NCBI RefSeq assembly: GCF_900142135.1
Contig: NZ_FQZU01000043.1
Coordinates: forward strand, 1 to 46,368
Direction of reading: 5' to 3'
Length of the DNA stretch: 46,368 nt
Origin: Desulfatibacillum alkenivorans DSM 16219
GTDB taxonomy: Bacteria; Desulfobacterota; Desulfobacteria; Desulfobacterales; Desulfatibacillaceae
The notes beneath the pieces were generated by a model, which saw only the letters and a list, made by a program, of their open reading frames with translations, searched no databases and was not told the DNA's origin. Position 1 is the first letter of the stretch. The number at the start of each line of letters is the position of its first letter. Made by a program: the position numbers and the translations under genes. Shown here one piece after another: positions 24,758-33,401 of the stretch.

Positions 24758-25149
24758 TAATTCGCCCCGGAGGCAGCGCTGCGTTCATTCAAAATTCGGG
24801 AAACCACGTCGCGTAATCGATGCGTGCTCTCCCCCTTTTCCAAAATAGCTGCGGCTTTATGCGCGGCCGGATGATTCAGGGCCTCACCGGGAAAGGCGTG
24901 AAGCACCACAGGCAAACCGGGCATGAACATGGAAATGCGGGAAAGGATCGGAGAGGAATCCGCACGGGATATCTCCGGGTCCAGCACCAGCAGGTCAGGA
25001 GGATGGTCCGACAGACATTTGTCCACCACCTCCTGGGCGGCGCCTGCCATCTCCACGTTGCAGCCAAGGGAGGAAAACTCCCTTCGAAGCAATTCCCTCA
25101 CCCTGGGGTTTGGGTCGGCGACGCAAATTGTAATTCCTGGTCCAAGCAT
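24757..25149 (-). CDS. Divergent receiver-domain protein
   Basis: 130 residues, first gene of the operon. It keeps the receiver fold pattern with a candidate phosphoacceptor in LLVLDPEIS and a Lys in ILEKGES, but the N-terminal acidic pair reads ADPN and the conserved Thr/Ser position is His (VVLHAF). So it may be a pseudo-receiver or one with altered phosphorylation. The ATG lies about 30 bases after the predicted transcription start of the -24/-12 promoter at 25190-25204. Confidence 0.8.
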   Translation of the reverse strand: MLGPGITICVADPNPRVRELLRREFSSLGCNVEMAGAAQEVVDKCLSDHPPDLLVLDPEISRADSSPILSRISMFMPGLPVVLHAFPGEALNHPAAHKAAAILEKGESTHRLRDVVSRILNERSAASGAN

Positions 25150-25189
25150 GCCTATTCTCCTTTAACAGCCTAAGCTGTTAAGGGTGTTC

Positions 25190-25204
25190 GCAACAGGCGT
25201 ACCA
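25190..25204 (-). promoter_or_regulatory. Sigma-54 promoter of the minus-strand DASS operon
   Basis: Minus-strand reading TGGTACG-CCTG-TTGC: one mismatch to TGGCACG-N4-TTGC, correct GG/GC spacing. Predicted start near 25178. Confidence 0.78.
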
Positions 25205-25300
25205 GAATTCAAGACGGTCTTATATATAAGTAACTATTTGAAATAGAATGGAAAAATTCATGGTTCCTCAAGGGCCTGAAAAAGGCTTTTGACAGGGGGA

Positions 25301-25327
25301 TGTAAAAAACTTTTACACTTTGTAAAA
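25301..25327. promoter_or_regulatory. TGTAAAA/TTTTACA palindrome, probable EBP3 enhancer site
   Basis: TGTAAAA (25301), TTTTACA (25311) and TGTAAAA (25321) alternate exactly every 10 bp; the first two form a perfect inverted repeat with a 3-base spacer. They lie about 100 bp upstream of the -24 element at 25202 and directly downstream of the EBP3 gene, so EBP3 is the likely ligand. Confidence 0.6.
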
Positions 25328-25339
25328 AAGCGCTGGGGT

Positions 25340-26776
25340 CTAATCCACGGAGGTTCTTATCTTAAGATCGTACTTCTCAATGCGGGATAGCAGGGTAGGC
25401 CGGGAAAGGCCCAAAATTTTGGCCGCCCTGGTGCGGTTTCCGCCGGTCATGCGAAGGGCTTCGGCAATGACCAGGCTGCCCAAATGATCCATGATTTGCT
25501 CGAACAGGCGCCCATCGTGGTCGACGGTCATCTGCTCCCGGATCCACTTGCGGATGAGGGCGTCAATGTGCTCGGAATCGGTTTCTTCATTTTGAATGCC
25601 TTCGGGCATGTTCCATGCCGCGGCGCGGCTGATGTCATTGGACTCCAGGGGGTATCCCTTGGAAAAAATCAGGGATTTCTGCAATGCATTGGAAAGCTCC
25701 CGAACATTGCCCGGCCAGGGATGGGATTCCAGGGCGCGGACGGCGTCCTTGGTCAGTCCGGGGTTGGGCATGCCCATGGATTTTGCGTGCCTGGACAAAA
25801 AGTAATCCGCCAGCAGGGGGACGTCTCCGGCCCTTTCCCTGAGGGGCGGCAAGGACAGCGTCACCACCTTGAGCCGGTAGTACAAGTCCTCCCGAAAACG
25901 GCCCTGGCGCACGGCTTCCTCGAGATTTCGGTTGGTGGCGGCGATAATGCGCACGTCCACGGGGATGGGCTCGCGTCCGCCCAGCCGTTCTATGCTTCTT
26001 TCCTGGAGAAGGCGCAGGATTTTTGACTGGATTTCCAGGGGCATGTCCCCGATTTCATCCAGAAAAATAGAGCCGTGGTTGGCGCGTTCGATTTTGCCCA
26101 CTCTTCTGTTGGAGGCGCCGGTAAACGCACCTTTTTCATACCCGAACAACTCGCTTTCCAGCAGGGTGGGAGGGATAGCCACGCAGTTGATGATCAAAAA
26201 CGGGCGATGAGCCCTTGCACTGTGCTGGTATATGGCGCGGGCCGCCAGTTCTTTGCCGGTGCCGGATTCCCCTCTGACCAAAACCGTGGCGTCCGTGGAT
26301 GCCACCCGGCCGATGGCTTTGTAGATCTCCTGCATGGCCGGGCTTGCTCCCACAAGGGCGTCCTGGGGTTCGTCGTCCGAATAAACCCCCACCTGGACCT
26401 TGGAATGCATAAAGCGGGAGGCCTTGACGGCTTGGTCGATCATGTCCAGGATGGCCGGAATGTCAAAAGGCTTGAGGATGTAGTCGAAAGCGCCCATCTT
26501 GGTGGCTTCAATGGCGGTTTCCGTGGTTCCGAAAGCGGTCATGATGATCACCGGCAGCCGGGGTTCGATTTTGCGGATTTCCTTGTACGTCGTCAATCCG
26601 TCCATGCCCGGCATGCGAACGTCCATGATTACCAGGTCCGGCTTGACCTGCTCCACTTTGACAAGACCCGTCTCGCCGGAGGAGGCAGTATGCACCAAAT
26701 GCCCTTCTTCCTGTAAAATCCGCTCGAAACTTTGCCTCAGTTGGGGGTCATCGTCCACAATCAGGATGGTAGCCAC
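25340..26776 (-). CDS. NtrC-family response regulator (EBP3)
   Basis: 478 residues: receiver about 1-120 (Asp52 in IMDVRMPG, K102), AAA+ about 140-375 with GESGTGKE (169-176), GAFTGA, IFLDE and FREDLYYRL, and a Fis-type HTH at the C-terminus with SRPTLLSRIEKY. All catalytic and sigma-54 contact motifs are intact. It is encoded with the kinase at 26776 (TAGTG overlap, GTG start, AGGAGG ribosome site), so the two form a two-component pair. Its position between two DASS operons that share TGTAAAA-type motifs suggests it drives both. Confidence 0.94.
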   Translation of the reverse strand: MATILIVDDDPQLRQSFERILQEEGHLVHTASSGETGLVKVEQVKPDLVIMDVRMPGMDGLTTYKEIRKIEPRLPVIIMTAFGTTETAIEATKMGAFDYILKPFDIPAILDMIDQAVKASRFMHSKVQVGVYSDDEPQDALVGASPAMQEIYKAIGRVASTDATVLVRGESGTGKELAARAIYQHSARAHRPFLIINCVAIPPTLLESELFGYEKGAFTGASNRRVGKIERANHGSIFLDEIGDMPLEIQSKILRLLQERSIERLGGREPIPVDVRIIAATNRNLEEAVRQGRFREDLYYRLKVVTLSLPPLRERAGDVPLLADYFLSRHAKSMGMPNPGLTKDAVRALESHPWPGNVRELSNALQKSLIFSKGYPLESNDISRAAAWNMPEGIQNEETDSEHIDALIRKWIREQMTVDHDGRLFEQIMDHLGSLVIAEALRMTGGNRTRAAKILGLSRPTLLSRIEKYDLKIRTSVD

Positions 26777-28245
26777 TATTCTTCCTCCTCTAAGGGCAAG
26801 GCTGCAAAAAAGCAGGCGCCCATGCCTTCCTCATGCTCCAAACGGAACACGCCGCCGTGCTCCATGATAATGCGCTTGGCTATACTCAAGCCCAGGCCCG
26901 TGCCTTCCTCCTTGCTGGAGAAGAACGGCTCAAAGGCTTTTTCCTCAACGTTTTCCGGAATGCCGGGGCCTGTGTCGCAAATGCGAAGACAAGCGCAGGC
27001 CCCAAGGCCTTGGACGTCCGCGGCCTCTTCCCGGATGAAAATCTTGCCGCCGTTCACCATGGCTTCGCAAGCGTTCATGATCAGGTTCATGAGGAATTCC
27101 TTGAGCTGGTCCGGATCCGCAACCAAAGAAGGCAGCTTGAGTTTGCGCTGCACAATGGCTTCCACGCCGTAGGATTCCAATCGGTGTTGGGCCAGTTGCA
27201 GGGTCAGGTCCACCACTTCGGACAGGCTGGTCCTCTGCATGCGCAGCCTGGGCGGCCTTGCAAACTCCAGGAAATTGCCGACAATGGTATTCAAATGCCC
27301 GATTTCCTCCGATATAACGTCAAAATCCTCTCTCTGGATATCGTTCAAGTCCAGGGACCTTTCCAAAGAGAAAAGGCGCATCTTGACCGAGGTGAGCGGG
27401 TTGCGGATGCTGTGGGCCACGCCTGCGGACAACTTGCCGACCATGGCCAGCTTCTCCGCCTGAATCAAATGCTCACGGCTTTGCTCCAGCTCCATCTGGG
27501 CCTGGCCCACGTCCTGCACCAAACTGTCCACCCGGCGTCCCAGGGCCTGGACTTCATTGCCCATGGCCCTGCGGGATCCTGTATCTTCTCCAAAGGTGGC
27601 CAGGCGCCTAAGGGGCTCGAGAATCTGCTTGTAAATCATCGTGCCCAGTAAAAGCGCGGATCCCAAGGCTGCCAGAACGGCGGCCACGGAAAAGCCGGAA
27701 AGCACAGTCCCCCGTTGCTGGTAGGCTGCATGGGCGGCCTCGATCTGGCTTCTTTGCAGATCCTTATATTCTTCGCAAAGCGTATAAATCGCCTGGAATT
27801 GTTTGCGAATCTCCCAGTGTTTGCTGGCGCCCGCCTTGTCGTTGCCGTCCTTGTATAGCTGGATCACGACCTTACGCTGCACGCTGAACTCCAGGTAGGC
27901 CTCGGCGATTTTCTCCAGAATCCGGTGTTCGTGATCCGTGGAGGACGCTTTTTCGGCCTGATCCATGCCTTTCACAAAGGCCTGGTGATGGGCCTTGAGG
28001 CTTTCCAGCCACTGCAGGTCGCCGTCCAGGAAGAAATAGGTGGTGTAGCCCTTTTGCATGATCAGGGCCGTCTCCAATTCCTGGGCTGCAATGAGCGATT
28101 CAATGCCGCTGGAAAGCTCCGTTTTATACAACTTTTGCGTGGAGAAGGTGTACCAGAGTGTGGCGCCGGCGCCCACAAAGTTAACGCCCGCCAAACACGC
28201 TAAAAGAAGAAAGATTTTCGAGCGAAGAGTCAAATATGCGCGCAT
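26776..28245 (-). CDS. Membrane histidine kinase paired with EBP3
   Basis: 489 residues. TM1 about 8-28, a helical periplasmic region about 29-185 (four-helix-bundle type), TM2 about 190-213, a HAMP-like linker, HisKA with VAHSIRNPLTSVKM and HATPase_c (LMNLIMNACEAM, CDTGPGIP, FEPFFSSKEEG, GTGLGLSIAKRI). The H-box motif HSIRNP is typical of NtrB/ZraS-like kinases that phosphorylate NtrC-family regulators. ATG 28245 has AGGAG five bases upstream and is preferred over a start at 28278. Confidence 0.92.
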   Translation of the reverse strand: MRAYLTLRSKIFLLLACLAGVNFVGAGATLWYTFSTQKLYKTELSSGIESLIAAQELETALIMQKGYTTYFFLDGDLQWLESLKAHHQAFVKGMDQAEKASSTDHEHRILEKIAEAYLEFSVQRKVVIQLYKDGNDKAGASKHWEIRKQFQAIYTLCEEYKDLQRSQIEAAHAAYQQRGTVLSGFSVAAVLAALGSALLLGTMIYKQILEPLRRLATFGEDTGSRRAMGNEVQALGRRVDSLVQDVGQAQMELEQSREHLIQAEKLAMVGKLSAGVAHSIRNPLTSVKMRLFSLERSLDLNDIQREDFDVISEEIGHLNTIVGNFLEFARPPRLRMQRTSLSEVVDLTLQLAQHRLESYGVEAIVQRKLKLPSLVADPDQLKEFLMNLIMNACEAMVNGGKIFIREEAADVQGLGACACLRICDTGPGIPENVEEKAFEPFFSSKEEGTGLGLSIAKRIIMEHGGVFRLEHEEGMGACFFAALPLEEEE

Positions 28246-29000
28246 CTGAACTCCTGTAGTCATTAGCGCGTCGCTCACCGGAAAAACAGAGCTACGGGCC
28301 GGGATTGGCGTTGAAGGGCGGAATGCATTTCAACCTGCAACGCGCAGGAAGCCGTTAACGCCGGTTTGCACACCATGAAACACATAGCAAAGCCTTTGCC
28401 AAGGCGCCAGAAAATCTTACAACAAATGAAGGAGCTCTATCAACTATACTATTTGTTATAATTATAGAGCCTTGTGCGTATGTCTGGCAAGGAGGTTTTT
28501 TTAGATTGTAAAAATGACATGCAGAGGAATGCGACAAGTCCTTATGAAATTTTTTCAAACTGTAAAAAAAGCTGACGCTTTTGTAGTTGAACATAACGCC
28601 CATTTTTCGGTGCGCAACTGTCCGGAGCCTCTTCCCTCCATCGCTTTCCATCATTTACACGAAAAAAACAACGGGGGGATTGAGGCTGGAGGTGGAGGGG
28701 GTTGATCTTATCCCTTCGGAAGTCAGATTTCTTCCTCAAATAGAGTATTGGCAGGAATCGCATCCTCTGACACAAAGCATGCCTGCCTGTTCAAAAGCAA
28801 CTTGATGTGCGTTCCATCACTGGATGTCCGGTCAGCCGGCGAGGCCAGGCTCATTGGGGAATCCCGCTAGAGAGCTTTTACAGCCCGTAAAGATACCTGA
28901 CAAAGAAAGCGGTTTATCTTCTGGTTGCCTCAATAATTTAGTTATTCAAATTCACCGTAATTTTAATTTGTTATTCAAAAATGGCCATCCTGAACCCCCT
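28246..29000. other. Long intergenic region between divergent signalling operons
   Basis: About 755 bp without a supported gene. It contains TGTAAAA half-sites at 28507-28513 and 28561-28567 and a TTTTACA-GCCC-GTAAAG inverted element at 28876-28892, resembling the EBP3 site at 25301. There is also a 7-bp inverted repeat GCTCTAT/ATAGAGC (28434-28470) and a direct repeat GTTATTCAAA near 28938 and 28969. Short open frames here show no ribosome sites or family likeness. Confidence 0.45.
28876..28892. promoter_or_regulatory. TTTTACA/GTAAAG enhancer-like element of the plus-strand DASS operon
   Basis: TTTTACA (28876-28882) and GTAAAG (28887-28892) form an inverted repeat with TTTAC/GTAAA arms. It lies about 110 bp upstream of the -24/-12 candidate at 29001 and matches the EBP3-linked motif at 25301-25327. 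Confidence 0.45.
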
Positions 29001-29015
29001 TGGCGCCAATCCTGC
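29001..29015 (+). promoter_or_regulatory. Candidate sigma-54 promoter of the plus-strand DASS operon
   Basis: TGGCGCC-AATC-CTGC: GG and GC in exact -24/-12 spacing, with T to C at the first base of the TTGC element. Predicted start near 29027, leader of about 49 bases to ATG 29076. Weaker than the other -24/-12 sites in the window. Confidence 0.55.
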
Positions 29016-29075
29016 CAATATAGCTTTTCGGAACGTTTTTCGTACCGCAATTAATCCAAGCTTAGTGGGGCTGCA

Positions 29076-30761
29076 ATGCAAGAAAATCACTATTTCTCGT
29101 TAAAAAGGAAAATTCTGGCCAGCATGCTTATCACCCCCCTGGTCCCTTTTGTATTGGCGGCGGCGGTGGCGTACGAACATTTTTCCATATCCACAAAGGC
29201 GGACGCCGTTGCCAGGATGGAGAGGATTGTGGAGGACCACGCCGGCCTGGTGGACACCTTTTTGAAAGAGCGTAAGGCGGACCTGGGTTTTGTGGCTGAA
29301 GCCTATGGGTATGAATCGTTGAGCGACCAGAAAACCTTGTCCCAGGTTTTCAGAATTCTTCAAAAGGAGTCCAACGCGTTTTTGGACCTGGGCGTTTTTG
29401 ACCAGGCCGGAGTGCATGTGGCCTATCACGGCCCCTACGAGCTTGCCGGCAAACTCTATTCAGACTCCCAATGGTTCAATCAGGTCAGGAAAAACGGCAG
29501 TTACGTATCTGATATATTCAAGGGGTTCAGAAAAGTCCCTCACTTTGTAATCGCCATTGCCCAAAAGGATGAAGACAGGACATGGGTGTTGCGGGCCACC
29601 ATCGATCCCTATCTGTTTACGGAAGTGGTGGAGAAGGTCCGCATGGGCAAGACGGGCGAGGCCTACATCCTGAATCAGGAAGGCATGTTCCAGACCAGCC
29701 GCCGCTCGGGCGGATACCTGATGGAGCTGGACCCGGAGGCGGAAAACCTGCTCACGCAGCATCATGGCGCCCAAAGCTGCATACTGCAAGACAAGAACGG
29801 CAGCGAATATCTTTACGTCGCCACCTGGCTTCCCTCGCAGCCCTGGCTGCTGGTCGCCAGGCAGGAGACGTCCGATACTTTTGCAGACCTTAACCAGGCG
29901 GGTTTTTGGGTCTTGATAATCGCCCTGGTCGGCGGCGCCATGATTTCATTCCTGGCCTTTTATATGAGCAACCGGATTATCGCCCGGATTCAGCAGGCGG
30001 ACCAGGAAAAAAGCCAGCTTAACCAGCAATTGGTGGTGGCCGGAAGGCTGGCTGAAATCGGCGAGATGTCTTCCGGGTTCGCCCACGAGATCAACAATCC
30101 CTTACAGATTATCAGGGCGGAAAGCGCGCTTATCGACACCATAATCCCTGACCTGAAAAAACGCGGCGAATTGCAGGAATCCGAGGACTCCAGGGATATG
30201 GAAGACTCCTTGGAGCAAATCAAAAAGCAGGTGGACCGGTGCGCGTCCATTACAAGCGCCATATTAAAATTCGCCCGGCAAAAAGATTTGACTCCCCAGA
30301 CCATTGATCTGTGCGAAACCCTCCCTGAAGTGACGCACATGATCGCCCGAAAGGCTGAGCTGGACGGCGTTGCCCTATCCCTCCAAACCGAGCCCCCCCC
30401 AATACGGGTTAACGCCGATCCGGCACAGCTTCAACAAGTGCTGCTCAACCTTATTAACAACGCGATCTACGCCATGGTGGACAGGCACGGAACCGCCGGC
30501 GGCGGAGAGTTGAAGCTGGACTGCAACCGGGAAGGCGATAAGGCGGTCATCCGGGTTAAGGATAACGGCGGCGGCATTTCTCAGGAAAACATGGAAAAGA
30601 TTTTTACGCCCTTTTTCTCAACCAAGCCCGTGGGCAAAGGGACTGGCCTTGGGTTGTCCATTTGCTACGGAATTATTGAAAAAATGGGTGGAAACATAAC
30701 CGTTAACAGCGAGCCGGGCGTGGGAACCGAATTCGTGATTACCCTGCCGGCGGCGGGATGA
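29076..30761 (+). CDS. Membrane histidine kinase with dCache-like sensor (paralogue)
   Basis: 561 residues: TM1 about 11-32, periplasmic dCache-like region about 33-270 (LGVFDQAGVHVAYHGPYEL, YVSDIFKGFRKVPHFVI, KTGEAYILNQEG), TM2 about 275-297, HisKA with FAHEINNPLQII, HATPase_c with LLNLINNAIYAM, KDNGGGIS, FTPFFSTKP and GTGLGLSICYGI. The same layout and many identical stretches are found in the kinase at 22976. First gene of a plus-strand operon with a receiver, a DASS transporter and two small membrane proteins. GTGGGG upstream of the ATG serves as a moderate ribosome site. Confidence 0.92.
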   Translation: MQENHYFSLKRKILASMLITPLVPFVLAAAVAYEHFSISTKADAVARMERIVEDHAGLVDTFLKERKADLGFVAEAYGYESLSDQKTLSQVFRILQKESNAFLDLGVFDQAGVHVAYHGPYELAGKLYSDSQWFNQVRKNGSYVSDIFKGFRKVPHFVIAIAQKDEDRTWVLRATIDPYLFTEVVEKVRMGKTGEAYILNQEGMFQTSRRSGGYLMELDPEAENLLTQHHGAQSCILQDKNGSEYLYVATWLPSQPWLLVARQETSDTFADLNQAGFWVLIIALVGGAMISFLAFYMSNRIIARIQQADQEKSQLNQQLVVAGRLAEIGEMSSGFAHEINNPLQIIRAESALIDTIIPDLKKRGELQESEDSRDMEDSLEQIKKQVDRCASITSAILKFARQKDLTPQTIDLCETLPEVTHMIARKAELDGVALSLQTEPPPIRVNADPAQLQQVLLNLINNAIYAMVDRHGTAGGGELKLDCNREGDKAVIRVKDNGGGISQENMEKIFTPFFSTKPVGKGTGLGLSICYGIIEKMGGNITVNSEPGVGTEFVITLPAAG

Positions 30762-30822
30762 CCAAAAATGGCTGGCCGAATTGCGCGTCGTAATGACCGG
30801 CCATCCGGGAAAGGAGCAAGGG

Positions 30823-31275
30823 ATGGAAAAATTAAAGCTGATGCTGGTGGATGATGAGGAAAGATTCCTGGAAACCACGAAAAAACTCCTCACCAAGGCG
30901 GGGTACGAAGCTCTCACCGCCTCCAGCGGGGAGGAATCTTTGGAACTGCTGGGCATGCACACCGTCCACGTGGTTGTACTGGACGTTAAAATGCCCGGCA
31001 TGGACGGTCTGGAAACGCTCAAAAAGATTAAAACCCTGTACCCGCTTACGGAAGTGATCATGCTGACCGGGCACGCCACCGTGGAGGATGCGGTGGACGG
31101 CATGAAATCCGGGGCCTCTGATTACGTGATGAAGCCCTGCGACATCAACGATCTGTTGGGCAGGGTGGAACAAGCCTTTAAAAGGCGCATGGGAATTGAG
31201 GAGCGGATTTCCATGGCCCAGGCCCGATCATACGTCAAGTCTCCCAGGGAAATACTCAGGCAAAAGGCGGAGTAG
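30823..31275 (+). CDS. Stand-alone receiver protein with conserved tail
   Basis: 150 residues: receiver domain about 3-120 with DDE, VLDVKMPGMDG, MLTGHA and MKPCD, then a tail (EERISMAQARSYVKSPREI) like that of the receiver at 22529. No output domain. Start ATG 30823 has AAGGAGCAAGGG upstream; a longer frame from 30781 lacks a ribosome site. Probably the partner of the kinase encoded just before it. Confidence 0.9.
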   Translation: MEKLKLMLVDDEERFLETTKKLLTKAGYEALTASSGEESLELLGMHTVHVVVLDVKMPGMDGLETLKKIKTLYPLTEVIMLTGHATVEDAVDGMKSGASDYVMKPCDINDLLGRVEQAFKRRMGIEERISMAQARSYVKSPREILRQKAE

Positions 31276-31317
31276 GCGCCTGCCTCCAGGCCGTCCGATA
31301 AAGTTCAGGAGATCGCC

Positions 31318-33171
31318 ATGTCAGAAACAAAAAAGGGAAAGGCCACCGGCTACGACAAGTTCGTTGATTGGAAATTGTTCAGCATCCCGGTGATTTTATT
31401 TTTCGTCATCCTCATCCTGCCTACGCCTTACGGAATGAAAGACGTGGGCGCCGAATACCAGGTGGGGACCAAAGTCGTCGTTAACTCTATCACTCAAGAA
31501 CTGTTCGGCAAAACCAGCGCCGATGCCGAGCAATGGCAGCTTTTGCTGGCCAAGATGATGGAACAGAACCTGCGCATGGGCGCGTTGACTAAAGACCGCT
31601 TTATGAAACGCAACATGAAATGGTGTTCCAAATACGACATTGAGGCCACGCAGGCCAATTTTGACAAAGCCCAGGCCTATGTCCAGAACAATCTGTCCGG
31701 CGAGGCCTTCGGAAAAATGATGCAGGACGCCCTGAAGCTCCGAAAGCACGACCTGAAATACGAGGAGCTCACCGGCAAGGACAAAGCCGCTGCTGACAAA
31801 GGCGCCTGGCACATCAAGGTGGCCATAGCCATGATGGCTTTCGTGGTGTTCTGCTTCCTGACGGAGTGCATTCCGTTGCCGGGCGTTGCCTTCTGCATCG
31901 GCCTCATACTGGTGTTTACCGGCGTGGTGTCCCGCAACGACGTGGCCGGGCTTTATTGGAGCGACGCCTGCTGGTTTATCATGGGCAGCCTTATGTTCGC
32001 CGCCGCGTTTGTAAAAACCGGGGTGGACAAAAGGGTGTGCCTCATGATGTTCAAGAAGCTGGCCGTGCCAAACGTCAAGTGGGTCACCCTGATCTTCTTC
32101 GTCATCATTACCCCCTTGGCGGCCTTTATTTCCGACCACGCCCTGGCCGCCATGTTTTTGCCCATCGGCATCCTTTTATATCAAAACAGCCTGAGCAAAG
32201 AGGTTCCTGAAGACAAGGAACTGGCCAAACTGCTCATGATCGCCATCGCCATGGCCTGCAACATCGGCGGCCCCGGCGCCCCTTCGGGCGGCGCAAGGAA
32301 CGTTATCATGATGACCTATCTGAACGACATGTTCGGCATGGATATCGGATATTTCCAATGGGTCACCTATTGCTTCCCCTTTCTCATTATCATGATCCCC
32401 ATCACCTGGTTCATGGTCAACTGGCGGTTTAAGCCCCAAATCCACTCCCTGGCGCCCGCCATGGATCAGTTGTCCCGCGAGATAGGCAAGATGGGCAAGT
32501 GGAACTCCAAGCAAATCTGGGCCTTTGTGATTTTCGTGGTCATGGTCTTCGGCTGGTTTACGGAAAAAGCCTTTTACGACATGGGCATCTACCCCGTCCG
32601 TTTGGGCATCGGCGTCATCGCCGTGGCCGGCGCCGTGGCCTACCTGCTTACCGGCGTGTGCAACTGGCGCGACTACCAGGAGCGGGTGGACTGGGGCGTA
32701 GTCTGGCTGTACGCCGGCGCCATCATCTTCGGCCGCACTCTGGACAGCACGGGCGCCGCTTACTGGATGGCCAGGAGCATCCTGGACGCCCTGGCGCCTA
32801 TGGGCATGGACTCGGGCCTGCCTCTCATGCTGGTGAACAACGGCCTCACCGCGGTGCTCACCAACCTCATGGCGGACGGCCCGGCTGCAGCCGCCGTCGG
32901 CCCCATATCTCTGAATATGGCCGGCCTGGTTCATCCCGGCACCACCTATCTGCCTTTCATGGCCATGGGTACGGCGATTGCTTCGTCCTTCGCCTACTGC
33001 CTGATCATAGGCACCCCGCCCAACGCCATCGTCTACGCGGGCGGATACCTGGAGCCCAAGGACTACCTGCGGGTGGGACTCCCCATGTGGTTCGTCGCCA
33101 ACATCGTGGTCATTCTCTTGGTCGCGGTTTACTGGTGCTTCAGGGGGTTTTCCGGCTTGCCGGCCTTCTAA
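31318..33171 (+). CDS. DASS/SLC13-type anion transporter (second paralogue)
   Basis: 617 residues. TM1 about 20-37, then a soluble, probably extracytoplasmic insert of about 120 residues (38-160, helical and charged), then the transporter core from TECIPLPGVAF. Hairpin motifs read ISDHALAAMF and LTNLMADGPAAAAVGP in place of the usual SNT signatures, and GTPPNAIVYAGGY marks the C-terminal core. The divergence at Na+-binding motifs makes coupling ion and substrate uncertain. It lies between a kinase/receiver pair and two small membrane proteins, the same theme as the minus-strand operon. Good ribosome site (AGGAGATCGCC). Confidence 0.87.
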   Translation: MSETKKGKATGYDKFVDWKLFSIPVILFFVILILPTPYGMKDVGAEYQVGTKVVVNSITQELFGKTSADAEQWQLLLAKMMEQNLRMGALTKDRFMKRNMKWCSKYDIEATQANFDKAQAYVQNNLSGEAFGKMMQDALKLRKHDLKYEELTGKDKAAADKGAWHIKVAIAMMAFVVFCFLTECIPLPGVAFCIGLILVFTGVVSRNDVAGLYWSDACWFIMGSLMFAAAFVKTGVDKRVCLMMFKKLAVPNVKWVTLIFFVIITPLAAFISDHALAAMFLPIGILLYQNSLSKEVPEDKELAKLLMIAIAMACNIGGPGAPSGGARNVIMMTYLNDMFGMDIGYFQWVTYCFPFLIIMIPITWFMVNWRFKPQIHSLAPAMDQLSREIGKMGKWNSKQIWAFVIFVVMVFGWFTEKAFYDMGIYPVRLGIGVIAVAGAVAYLLTGVCNWRDYQERVDWGVVWLYAGAIIFGRTLDSTGAAYWMARSILDALAPMGMDSGLPLMLVNNGLTAVLTNLMADGPAAAAVGPISLNMAGLVHPGTTYLPFMAMGTAIASSFAYCLIIGTPPNAIVYAGGYLEPKDYLRVGLPMWFVANIVVILLVAVYWCFRGFSGLPAF

Positions 33172-33210
33172 GGCCGCCGGGAAAAACATTCAGCCAAGGA
33201 GGAAATGCGC

Positions 33211-33372
33211 ATGCATCCATTTGAAGGAAAGGTCAGAGACGACAGCGCCAAACGGTTTGTCCACGAAAAGGGACGGACCTACTTTGACCGGGATACGGAG
33301 AGGCTTATATTCTTTATCCTGACAGGCGTCATGCTGGTCCTGGGAGTTCTGGGCAGACTGGGCGTTTTGTAA
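33211..33372 (+). CDS. Small single-pass membrane protein
   Basis: 53 residues (MHPFEGKVRDDSAKRFVHEK...) with a charged N-terminal half and one hydrophobic C-terminal helix (LIFFILTGVMLVLGVLG). AGGAGG lies eight bases before ATG 33211; an ATG at 33205 is too close to it. It follows the DASS gene by 39 bases and precedes a YIP1-like gene by 29. I recognise no family. Its position suggests an accessory subunit or regulator of the transporter. Confidence 0.72.
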   Translation: MHPFEGKVRDDSAKRFVHEKGRTYFDRDTERLIFFILTGVMLVLGVLGRLGVL

Positions 33373-33401
33373 ACCCATATCAGCAAAGGAAGACGGAAAT
33401 T

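Noticed and set aside
28434-28470. Terminator after EBP3 kinase promoter region
   Set aside because: GCTCTAT/ATAGAGC has only 7 bp, a 23-base AT-rich loop and no T run.
28824-29054. 76-codon plus-strand frame before the kinase at 29076
   Set aside because: It runs through the predicted promoter, has no ribosome site and no family likeness.
31396-33189. Long minus-strand frames opposite the second DASS gene
   Set aside because: His/Gly/Asp-rich shadow frames of the transporter gene.
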